Source: Acephala macrosclerotiorum (Eukaryota; Ascomycota; Leotiomycetes; Helotiales; Mollisiaceae). From it: a stretch of 64,000 nucleotides of DNA. The stretch spans positions 194,516 through 258,515 of the forward strand of contig MU119261.1 in the NCBI GenBank assembly GCA_014904845.1, given 5' to 3'. A program made the translations under genes and the position numbers. Below the pieces are notes generated by a model, which saw only the letters and a program-made list of their open reading frames with translations, was not told the DNA's origin and ran no database searches. Positions 36,960 through 47,800 of this stretch are shown here, piece after piece; the first letter of the stretch is position 1, and every line of letters starts with the position of its first letter.

Positions 36960-39474
36960 TCATGCAAGATAACCCAGTTCGTCGTCATCCAAACGCTCCA
37001 AGTACTCCTTCTCCAACAGGATGTCGATACACTTCTTGATGTCGGGAATCTTGGGAACGAAGCGGGAACGGATCTGACTGATACACTCGGAAACCAGTTG
37101 GGTGTGCTTCATCTTCTTACGTGCCTTCATGATACGGACGATAGCGGACTAGACAAGTTAGCATGTATATCACGGTATAGGAATTATGTGTACTGACCTG
37201 CATGAGTAGCTTTCTGTCCTCCTCGATGGTCTTGTGAGTATCATCAACCTCTTGCTTCTGTTCCGACTTGACTGCAATGTTCAGGTTGACACGAATCTTC
37301 TTGCTCTTGAAGTCGTAGTTCAAAGAGAAGATCTTGCCAGGTCCAGGCTTGTCACCATCACCGCTCATGTTAAGGACCTTAGCCTTGAGGAAGATACCAA
37401 GAGCCGGATCAAGCACATCGGCTTGAAGTTGGGTAGCCTTGGCGATATCATCATAACTATTTTTGTCATTCTCGTTAAAGAGCATCAGGATGGCCATCTG
37501 GTAGGTCGAGACTTGGAAGGTGTAAGGGGTTTTCATGTTCTTAGGGTAGTTGACCTTGACTTCACCCTTGCACAGCTGCCATAACCAAGTAAGCTTTCTG
37601 CCGCTGTGCTTCTGGTTGTAGAATGTCACAAATCGCTCATAAGCCTTGGCAATCTCCGCAGGTGGTGTGAAATCGGTGTTGGGAGGATTAAGTGGCCAGA
37701 AACCGGTACCTAGAATTGCATAGCTTGCATCGACTGGCTTATCATCTCCTGGTTCGATCAGACCGGCCTCGAACTCTTTGAATCCGCTGTTGAGATCCTT
37801 GGAAATTTGCATATCTTGGAACATGCGTTGCAGCTTGTTGGTGTATTCATAACCGCAAGCCTCCTTCAACTTGCTGATCATACTTGTCTCCGCATCATCA
37901 GATGACGAGCTGGTGTGGACCAATCTACGGGCTAGCATACGGGAGTAGAACTTCTGAAACACATCCTTGTCCTCGATATACTTGAAGACAGTCATGATCT
38001 GAGTGAGGGTGTTCTCAAGATCATGCTCCTCGGCACCGGTTGCGCTCTTCTTCAACAAAGCATCGGTGTACTTGGCCAGGAGTTCCGGTGACTTGTTTGA
38101 CCCTGACTTGCATACCTGGTTACGGTTGACAAATTCCCTGCATGCATTATCAAGAGATCGAGTGAACTCAGGCTCGTCCTTAAAGGCTTGCTTGACAAGA
38201 CCTTGGTATTGGGTGTGGATCTCAAGAAGAGCATCAACATAGACCTTGGGCTCGAGTTTGTCAGCATCAACTGCAACCTTGGCAACTGCTGCAAGACCAG
38301 CTTTCCGGACATGGGCCTCAAACTTTGCACGGAGAGGATCCAGACCATCAGGGATTCTGGAAAGGAGATTGTACATTCGTTGCATGTCGTCGTATCGGTC
38401 GTTATCAAGCAGAACCTGGAACTCATCTCGAAGGATAGCTGAGTGGTCGGCGATAAGGGCGGTGTTGCAACACTTCTTGAGTGGAACAATGATATCCTGG
38501 TGAAGGTACATGTTCACTCGTTCCTCTTCCTCGTCCAATCGGATCTCAGCCTTCTTCATGTATTCCACGATGCTGTTCTCGGCAACGAACTGCTTCGATT
38601 CGGCCTGGTAGAATGCCTTCGTAGCTTCTAAGAACGGTCTCTCAAAGTTGAAACGATAGACGTCGAGGGTTGATTTCGTAGGATCGGCTTCGTCAAGACC
38701 AAGAGATACAAACGAGTCCACGATGCTCTTAATCTGGCTGTGTTCAATGGTCTCACCATGACGTTGCTTCTCAACCATCTTCAGGACAGCATCCATAACT
38801 TTCTCGTGGACCGCGCTGAACAATGTCAAGCGCCATTGCACCAGGTGTAGTGTGTAAACATCGTAGATGTTCTTCTTCCCCTCATCCATCTCGCGCTTGA
38901 CCCAATGTCGGTTAAGGTATCGAAAAAGATGGTTGATGTATTTTGCGGCTGTGGTGTATCGGTCCCATTCTCGGATATAGAAAGCAAGGAGGGCCTCGTC
39001 TGAATGCGTCTTCGAGGTAGCAACAAGTTCCGACAGGTAGCCGTTGAGATAGGTGATCAGATTTTGGTAGAGGTCCTCACCAAGAAGGTGTGCTATAGAT
39101 TATCAGCCTTGAGGTGTGGCGCAAGGGATATGGTACCTACCTCCACGATGTGCGCCCCCAATAACCCCACTGTGGTTGCTAACAGCCTTTTGTGATGTGC
39201 AGAAGTTGTGTACAGCTCTGTTCAATATCAGTAGACGTTAGGAGTTGGCAGATCGGATAACTTACGTGTAAACTCCCATGTATGTCGTCATGTCCATACC
39301 TTCCTGCAGATTGCTCATGATCTTGGAAACACCAGCCTCGAGATACTTCCATCTGCGATTCGGTCAGTATGCGCGTCTTGCTGGCGGTGGAAGGGGGTCT
39401 CACGTTGCCTCTAGATCCTCCCGATTAGGCACGGGAGGCATCACCGTCGTGGTAGTTGTGCGTGTCTGCGACAT
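36960..39474 (-). CDS. cul1: Cullin-1 scaffold of SCF ubiquitin ligases
   Basis: Exons: 39404-39474, 39266-39352, 39141-39217, 37198-39092 and 36960-37148, product 772 aa. The N-terminus contains [34 protein letters not shown] and [15 protein letters not shown], each crossing a splice site and so supporting the joins. Cullin-repeat helices follow ([20 protein letters not shown]), then the cullin homology domain ([55 protein letters not shown]). The neddylation site [11 protein letters not shown], with Lys at about 718, and the winged-helix end ([14 protein letters not shown]) close the protein. It scaffolds Skp1/F-box and Rbx1/E2 modules in nucleus and cytosol. It is complete, with all key sites present. 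Confidence 0.97.
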
Positions 39475-41460
39475 ATCGTTGTAGGATATGAAGGTGGTGT
39501 AGAGTATTGTAAGATTCTTGAATACTTCGAGAGCCCGGCCAGACGGTATTGAAATCCTCTGGTGGCGCGGGGTGGAGAAGAATTAAAGGTTGGATTGGGA
39601 TCCGGACTGGGATTTGGCGAAATATCTCTAAAGGCAGATGCGCCAAGCTAGGCAAGGCAAAGCCAAATGTAGTATCTAGAAAAAGTGAATCACACCCGCG
39701 CAACTTCAAGGCTGCACCTCTTGGAGGATCCGTGCCTGAAGTAGACAAGACGCGAGGGAGGAAGTGTTCCACAAGGCGGGGAGGGCTGAATTCGGCTCCG
39801 TCCCTCCGATGTATTCCAGGAAGAAAGAAGGAGGGGCGAGAATCCTTGTGCAAGACGTGTCTTGCCAAAAGAAGAAGAGATGAGGTTGTGTGTTGGGACG
39901 TTTGATAATGGAGATCGAAATGGCCGTGATTCAAGTCAGCGTACAAGGCGGCAGCCATGCAGGGTATCCAAAGATGGACAAGCGTTCTTGGCACGTGCTT
40001 AACGCTCTAGTAGAAAGAGCACCGACATTCACAAGAGTTCATCCTTTATGCAGTCGAGGTAGTTTTTCTAGTTGATGATTAAGACGATAGTCTGCAGAAA
40101 GTATACTTTCAAATTTCAAATTTTTGCAAGTAAGCCAGTCCTGAAAAAAAAGATAAGGTACAAGCTTTCCATGAACTTTTCGATGACACCTCAACGTGGT
40201 CATTGATTAATTACCATTTGGTCGGGGCGTTTCCCACTCTTCTGTCTCTTATACAGAATATGTTACGGTGATTTGGCTTGAAGATTACTCGATTCACAAC
40301 CAGAAAGACGTCTTTCGACTTGCCAGTATGCTCAGCTGAGTATATATTACATATTTTTCATTTCTACATTCGTTTTGCTCGAAATATCTACCAGGAGGCA
40401 ATCTAGCCAGATCTTACTGTCATGGACCATGTGGAGATCCCATGTCAAAAACTAGTCAGGCTACGGTTGCTCGATTTTGGTTTCTCTGCTCTTATCCAAT
40501 TATTTCTGATCACTACATCTGATACGGAATTCAAAGCAAAAAGCAATGCCGTCAACGGGATATATTTTGCCTCGTTCTCTAATTGCGTTTGAATTCCAAG
40601 ACCATCTCTTGCTAAGTCTCCAAAGTTCAAACGGACACTGCCATCCAACTCCAGACCCGGAGAATAGCACGCCTCAACCTCACCTCACTTTCTTCCCTCC
40701 GGGTCTCTCGACATCAAATTCCCCACCGCGCCCTCATCCCAAACACTTCTATCCGGAATAAGCTCTTCCTAATCTACCACTCCTGCCTCCCATCCTCTGC
40801 AACTGCATCAACAATCGAAACTCACCTCAAAGCCGCCGGTGTAGTTGCGCCTTGATGGCGCTACACTATGTGCAGCATGACACACTTTCACTCCACAACT
40901 CATGAAGTGCTTTGCATCTCTTCTGGGCGTGCTAGACTTTGTACGCCCCTTGTGTTTCCCATCCCCATCCTCAACTCTGCGATTTAGATGTTGACAAGGG
41001 ATAGGTTTCGGAGGCGAAAACAACCCTGGGAGAGTCGAACCCGTAGTTGAGAAAGGAGACGTTATCGTTGTCCCAGCTGGAGTCGGACATCGACTTCTTG
41101 ATGACTTTGGAAGTGGTTTCGAGATGGTAGGCAGCTATCCTAAAGGCAAGCAGTGGATATGTGTTACGAGAAGGACGAAGAAAGTAAAGTGAAAGATATC
41201 GCTGATCTGGGTTGGTTCAAGAAAGATCCATTGTATGGGGATGAAGGACCGACGTTGCAAAAGTGAAAAGAACCTTGGTAAAACATGTTTCGAAATCAGC
41301 AAGAAGACATTATTTCATTATGTCTGATGTATTCGTATGTGCAGCTTTTGCTAGCATGTTCCACAACCAAAACCCCGTGCTTAGATGCTTTGCTTTCCCA
41401 GATATCCTCCGTTTGTTACATTAGAGACCAGGTACAATTTATACAGAGACTAAGATTGTT
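39475..41460. other. Intergenic upstream of cul1
   Basis: About 2 kb with the cul1 promoter and the srf1 3' flank. Short frames only. Nothing recognised. Confidence 0.45.
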
Positions 41461-42834
41461 TCAATCTCCCTCCTCCCTGCCACCGACCCTCTCAACCAGC
41501 CTAGAAATGAGTCAGTAAGTGTCTACTAGGATGAATGGCGAGCGGCAGGGGCACATACCGGAATATGCTGACCGAGAAGGTCAAACTCCACGCAATTAAT
41601 GCTATCATTAATATACCACATAGAGCCTTCATCCTATCACAGATGGCACCATCATAAGGACTATCGTCAGAAGCCTGGCAACTGCCATCCGAGTGTGTCA
41701 AGGCTCCAAAAGCCAATGCCAGATTGGCCGATTCGAAAATGATAAAGAAAAGATCCAATAGAACAAGCCGGATTTTAGCTTTTGGTGATCGTAGGCCTAA
41801 CGGTTTGCCTGTGTATTCATCCCATGTGATGTAAAGAATGTAAGGAACTGCCACGGCATCAACGATGATAGCCATAGTAGTAGAAGTTTCGGCACTGGTG
41901 TAATAGGTTGAGAGATGACGGACAGATCCTGATATCCCGAGAGCGATGGCTGAAGTTGTAAGAACCGTTACCCGGAAGACTAATGGAACAAGAGGATGCA
42001 TGAGAAGGTTATGCTGTAGACGCTGGATGAAGGTCTTCCGTTGCCTCTTGTTATGGAGCAAGCCTGACAACTTCTCTGGGTCGTCGCCTCCTTCGAGATC
42101 GCCTCGCCATGGCTTTTGGTAGCCCGGTGTTTGTTGTTGCAGGAACTCCTGATCAACCCTTTCTCCATCTTCGTTTATGGCTGGTCCATACATAGAGGCT
42201 TTGATATAGGTTCTCCAGGATGATGAATTCGGCTGAACACCAGATTGCATAATAACAGGGTCGCCCTCCCTTGCATGATCCCATTTTCTGCCCTTCACAG
42301 GTTCCTTATGCCCTCCGAAGAACCCGGTCTCTGGCTTCTTTGAGATCTCATCATCATAATCGTCGACATATCCGTCCATGGAGATCCTACGCTCTGGTGT
42401 TTTGGTGCTATAATGGTGCTGTGCTGAATGGGCTCGAGAAGGGGAACTCAAGGAGCTCAATAATCGGTCCGTAGGTTTGGTGTTCATAATTTCATCGCCT
42501 TCTTCGTATGAATCTAACCATGCTGGACTAACTGTCAGCTCGAGTCTTCTCCCCTTTGAAATCCTGACTTACGTGGAAGAGTCCTGACATCTCTCTGCGC
42601 CTTGATATTCTCTCCCCTGGTACTGGCTGTTGTCTGTGTATTGCGCGACGAAGAAGAGTATGCATGTGGCCTGGTAACGCTATCCCGCTTCTTTTTCATG
42701 TCTTGACTTGATGAGCCTGACGAGCTGGACGGATTTCTCTGAGCCTGCAGTGGGCCATATTGCAAGATATGGTGAGCATCTAATTGGACCCCGCGAGGAG
42801 AATTGTTCGGGGTGGAATCGTCGGAGCCCGCCAT
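41461..42834 (-). CDS. srf1: SRF1-type regulator of phospholipase D (membrane protein)
   Basis: Exons: 42573-42834, 41559-42522 and 41461-41500, product 421 aa. Splicing joins TLPP|WLDSYEEGDEI in frame and ends SIFRLVERVGGREEGD. The N-terminal half is polar and disordered in style. A conserved block (SSWRTYIKASMYGPA, then PWRGDLEGG) precedes four hydrophobic segments: PLVPLVFRVTVLTTSAIALG, TMAIIVDAVAVPYILYI, LVLLDLFFIIFESANLALAF and LCGILMIALIAWSLTF. This matches fungal Srf1 proteins, which in yeast regulate phospholipase D (Spo14) activity. It is divergent from the 43291 gene with 456 bp between their ATGs. Confidence 0.88.
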
Positions 42835-43290
42835 GGTAGATCCTTGATGATGAGAAGTCGGTGGGCTGGTAAGGTTCGAGGTCAGCAGGCGCTTGCTGAG
42901 CGCAGCAGAATCCCCTTGCTCGATGCGTTGCTGCGCGACATTAATCGCTCCGTGAGTCTTGGGATCAATTCATACGAAGAGCATTATTCTGGTCCACGCA
43001 AGGAAATGTCGGACCAAGTTGTGATCGTCAGTCATGGCCACGAGCATTCGATCGTCCCGACAATTTAGAGTTAGCAGGGATTACCCGCGCCTCCAGTTAC
43101 CTACCCAGCCACATGCCGTCATTCAGTGGCTACCGCGTTTCGAAAGCTAGAACTTTGGAGCACCGAGCTTCCTCCAAAAGAGACACGTTCTCACGAATCT
43201 CGCGACCTTGAGATCCTGTGCCAATAAAATCTGGGAATGACTTGAAGAGATTGTTCTCAACAGCCTTCACTCGGCAGTCCTCAGCTGACA
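42835..43290. promoter_or_regulatory. Divergent promoter region, srf1 / mitochondrial K+-H+ exchange-related gene
   Basis: Only 456 bp separate the two start codons, so both promoters must lie here or overlap. I see no clear TATA box or known motif. Confidence 0.45.
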
Positions 43291-44182
43291 ATGCGCCTCC
43301 TACTTCTCCCCATCTCAACGCGACGAACGCTCATTTATTGTCAGCGCCTGAATATCACGACTACGGAACAGCAAGGGTTGCTCGACAAAGCTACAACACG
43401 AGCTGCGAACCTGTGGGCGAGCTGGGAGAAGAAGGAAAGTGGCTGGCAGAAAAAAGTGGTGAACTATGGGAATTCGGCGCTCAGGAGGATACCATATGAG
43501 GAATGGGGCCTGAAATCAATACCGCCTCTTTCTACGCGACGGAAGGCAGAAGAGCTGTCAGGAAAGGAGACAGTCGAGGTTTCATTCCCGTCAGCGTTGA
43601 TACCCGAGAGCACGGTCACAGAAGTCTTGAGAAAACTGGGGACGGAGAGACAGGGGCTGCATAAGAAGCGGATGATATATTGCTTTATTGGCATGCCAAT
43701 AACTGCACCTGTTGCCATTTTACCTGTGTAAGCCCTATCTGGATATGTGAGGGACCTTTTTAATGTCTACCAGAATACCCAACCTTCCGTTCTTCTATCT
43801 AGTGTTTAGAGCATGGTCTCACTGGAGAGCATTGTCAGGATCGAGGCACATTGAGTTTCTTCTGGACAATAAGCTTGTCAAGCCCAAGCCTTCGCCAATC
43901 CTGGATGAATTGTACGCTTCAGGGAAGCTACGATTCGATGCTGCTTCATTATCGAGCAAATTATCGAGCAAAACGGAGTCTACGGATGGGCAAGATGATC
44001 CGAACGAACAGATAGTCTTACACAAGTCCGACGGGAGTCGAATTGCGGAGGCACTGAAGATCCCTGAGCTAGATGTCGAGCTTGATAGAGCAGTATGGCA
44101 AGTTGAAAAGGCACTTCAAGCAGCAAAGGAGCTAAAGGAAGAAAAGAGAGTTATGGATCCTGCTAATTCCAAGCCAAAATAG
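43291..44182 (+). CDS. Mitochondrial K+-H+ exchange-related protein
   Basis: Exons 43291-43727 and 43774-44182 with a 46-nt intron, product 281 aa. The N-terminus is Arg/Ser/Leu-rich with almost no acidic residues (MRLLLLPISTRRTL), like a mitochondrial presequence. The middle contains LWASWEKKESGWQKKVVNYGN, RIPYEEWGLKSIP and KKRMIYCFIGMPITAPVAILPV, then the conserved IPNLPFFYLVFRAWSHWRAL and SRHIEFLL. This order is that of the family related to yeast YDL183C, implicated in K+/H+ exchange across the inner mitochondrial membrane. The spliced junction LPV|IPNLPFFY is the key support. The role is inferred from the family. Confidence 0.88.
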
Positions 44183-44362
44183 ATGGGATCCGATGTAACT
44201 TCAACGAACACGATCTCTGTTGTACGATAAAATGGAGTATGTATAGACTTATACATAGATTCTTCTCAATTCAATCATGATCACGATCGAAGTACCTGAT
44301 GTCCATCTTGGACCACCCTCAACCGATGCATAGTATCTTAGTTCGCTTTATTGTCTTCTCCC

Positions 44363-44387
44363 CTCTCTCTCTCTCTCTCTCTCTCTC
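44363..44387. repeat. (CT)12 microsatellite
   Basis: An uninterrupted CT dinucleotide run of about 25 nt. Pyrimidine tracts of this kind are common in fungal promoters, here about 460 bp upstream of the NACHT gene ATG. Confidence 0.9.
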
Positions 44388-44711
44388 AACATTTCCAGTT
44401 GTTAACGATCTTAACTAGAAACTCCATCCCCATGTTGTAGATTATTAAGCGATATCAAAATTGTACTTCTACATCTGCGATAATACCCAGCAGAGCATGG
44501 GAACGGACTGCTTAGTCGCTCGAGTACTATTGTCAACACAATGGGCAATTATGGGACTGTGCGTGGGCTAAGAAATTTGTCTCGAACGCATTGCAAATTA
44601 CCTCCATTACAATTTGAAGTCATTCCGAAATTAAGTCTTCTCTTCAATCGAAGCATGTTTGCTTCTCCCGTCCTGCATGCGATTCTGCCGAGCGGTCAGC
44701 TGGGGAGCTGG

Positions 44712-44749
44712 GAGCTGAATTGATGAGCTGAATCGATGAGCTGAATCGA
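44712..44749. repeat. 13-bp tandem repeat in the leader of the NACHT gene
   Basis: Nearly three copies of GAGCTGAATYGAT in tandem, with related GAGCTGG units just upstream, ending 100 bp before the ATG at 44849. Confidence 0.9.
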
Positions 44750-44848
44750 AGACTTTCTCGCACTCACACTCCACGAGGATACCCATTTCATCTCTTTTCC
44801 TTCTACGACTTCCAAACTCAACGAGAACACGGACTTTACGTCGCTGTG

Positions 44849-47800
44849 ATGACTGCGAACGATCCGGCTGGTGGACAATCCGCGAGGCTGAACCAGGAAA
44901 TCCTCAGAGCCTTGTACAAGTTAAACTATCGAGATGCTAAAAATCGAATTCCAATCCCAACAAAAGGGACCTGCGGGTGGTTCCTCGATAATCCTCACTT
45001 CAGTGAGTGGAAAGACGGTCGAGCCAATTTGCTTTGGGTGGTCGGCAATCCTGGCTGTGGAAAATCCGTTCTCGCCAGAGCACTCGTCGACGGTGCTTTC
45101 GGCAACCAAGGATTGCCTCATTCAGAAACCACGACAATTTGTTATTTCTTCTTCAACCAGAGCTCTGCGGATGAGCGTAGTGCGGCCAACGCAGTTGCGT
45201 CTATACTACACCAGTTGTTCCTCGCAAAGCCAACGCTTCTTGAGCATGCCTTAAGATTAGATGATTTCAGGAATGGGACCCGCCTTGGAGAGATGTTTAA
45301 ACCAATGTGGGATCTACTTACAACTCTTGCTTCGGACACTGAGGCTGGTGAGATCATCTGTGTCCTAGATGCTTTGGATGCATGCATTGGAGAAGACAGG
45401 GTCCAATTTGTTGCTACCCTAGAAAGACTACTCTCTAATCCTCGACGACCCGGGACGAACTTCAAGCTCTTGATCACCAGCCGACCACATAAGGATTTTG
45501 ATCAAATTTTCGAGGAACAATCAATGAATATGGCCAAGATTGACTCTAAAAGCCAGGAGATAAGTGACCTTCAGCGACAAGATATCAACTCGTTCATTGA
45601 CGCAAGCGTCGATGGACTAACTGCGTCGGGAAGGTACAGCCCAGAAACAATGGAGATTTTGAAAAAAGGACTTCGCGCGACCAATCATGGCACATTTTTA
45701 GAGGTCCAGCTGAGGCTTCAAATGGTCCAGCAATCAGTTTTTCCAACGAAGAAGGAGCTACAAAGGATCCTAGAAGATGTCCCGACTACTTTAGATGATT
45801 TATACGAATCAATATTAGACCAAAGCGATGATCCGGAACTTGTAATGTCAATGCTTCGACTCATTGTCGGAGCTAGAAGACCATTTTCACTGACGGAGCT
45901 CAGCGTGGCACTCGTTGTAGAAGAAGGCGAGAAGGTGTACGAAGATCTCAATCTCCGCAAATATACCCCCGAATTCGCAAAGAAAATCAGGTCGTTTTGC
46001 GGTATGGTCGAGGTTGTTGACCATAAGGTGAGCTTCGTTCATCGGTCGGCCAGAGATTTTCTCGTTTCCAAAATGGCTGGAATGGATGGACCTGGTCCAA
46101 CGCGCCAACACACGGACACGAGAGACCTGAACTTGATTTTAGCAAGACGATGCATGCTATTTCTCAATTTCGACCGATTCAAGAAAGATCCCATAGTACC
46201 AAACAAGCACGAGACATTCGAAGAAATCGGGATGAAAGTGCATGAATACGTCGACAACAATATTTTCTTGGAATACGCAGCAACTTACTGGATGCACCAC
46301 GTCAGAGAAGCCGGGGACAGTATTAAGTCAGCGAATCTGTTGGAAATGTCTGTCAAGCTTTGCTCGACCACGTGTCCGCGATTTCATACTTGGTTCACCG
46401 TATATTGGATCCATTGGGATATCAATACTGGGAGACCATTCCCTCAAGGTCTAACCGATCTCATGGTAGCCTCTCTTCTCGGCTTGAAAGTTGTCGTTCG
46501 TTTTCTGACAGATAACGGAGCGAATATTGCGGACTGCGATGACGACGAATGCACGGCTCTGCACTGGTCGGCCGAGGGTGGATACGTAGATGTAGTCGCT
46601 CTTCTTCTAGACCAAGGCGCCGCTATCTCAGCGATTACTCGTGGGGGGCTTACGCCATTACACAAGGCGGCTGCAAAAGGCCACCAAGCTGTAGTCTCGT
46701 TATTACTCAAGAAGGGCGTCGGGGTAAATACGAGAGCCAGCAACAGAGACACACCTCTGCATATGGCAGCGTATTATGGGCGCCCGGCCGCCGTTCAGAC
46801 TCTATTGGAGGGCGGTGGAGAATTCATCTCCTCTGGTGCCCATGGACAATCACCTCAGCAAGTTGCTATCGAGCAGGGTGCGAAAGCCTGTACGGAGGAA
46901 GCGAAAGAGCGGTACAAAGCTGTTGTGCGGCTTCTTAAGGCCGCCGATTTTGAAGCAAGTGGAGTGGCAGATGATCCATCATTGATTAGAAAACAGGTGG
47001 ATGAGCTTTTCAAAGCGAGTGTCATCCATTTCCGGGACTTCAACAGCAGTTTCCGGGAGCGGTGGATCCGGGAGGGTTGGGCCCCTCCCTCTGTCAGCAA
47101 CATGTCTCTAACCGATCTATTCAACGAACAGGACAGGCCGGAAGACGGATTTTTTCGTTGGATTCATCTTCCGGCCAACAACGTATGTTTTCCCTTTGCT
47201 GACTTAGGGTGAACAAAGACATACTGACAGATCTAGATGAGATGGATTGAGGTATGGAATTAGGCAATCTGGTTTCCAGGCCGTTACGGTATTGGCTAAC
47301 TCGGCTCCCTAGCTTTTGATGCACCAACACTTCAAATCGAAAGGAGGCCGCCCCGCTCAAACTACAGTCTTGAAAAAGGAGCTTTGGGCACAGAGACAAC
47401 ATCGGGGCTCCAAAAGATCTTTTATCTCTTTCATGAGACCAATCAGCCAGATTGTAGAAGTCGAGATGAGTACGGACAATATCGAAGTGTTCTGTTACTG
47501 AGTCGGTCAAATGCTCACCATTTCTACAGATGTGAACGAAGAAGACGAAGGTCATGGAAGTGGGAACGACCAAGAAGATGTGAATGTTGTGTTCGTCAGT
47601 TGCAAAGCGCCTACAATTTGGCTAAGTGGAATTTGCTAAGATTTATTCAGATGCCCTTTATGCACTGGGAAACACGATCTAGGCAACTGGATCTAGATTT
47701 TTTTATCCTTCTTAAATTCCTTCTCAACCTTCTGGATGATTATGAAACAAACCCGAGTATTAGCTCCAACCTGAATCAACTTCCAGAGGATGACATGAAA

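Larger units (their letters stand above)
44183..44848. other. Intergenic, upstream of the NACHT gene
   Basis: About 670 bp containing the 3' flank of the 43291 gene and the promoter and leader of the NACHT gene. It includes a (CT)n tract and a 13-bp tandem repeat (separate entries). No other gene is seen. Confidence 0.5.

Noticed and set aside
41020..41060. Possible tRNA B-box (GGGTTCGACTC on the minus strand)
   Set aside because: No matching T-stem, anticodon arm or A-box can be folded around it.
44849..47182. CRISPR, toxin-antitoxin or other prokaryotic defence interpretation of the NTPase gene
   Set aside because: Spliceosomal introns, fungal-type NACHT context and surrounding genes make this a eukaryotic nuclear locus.
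47213..47530. Separate short gene between the NACHT and CorA-like parts
   Set aside because: The frames join perfectly through the micro-exon and recreate a known motif, and there is no room for a terminator plus promoter.
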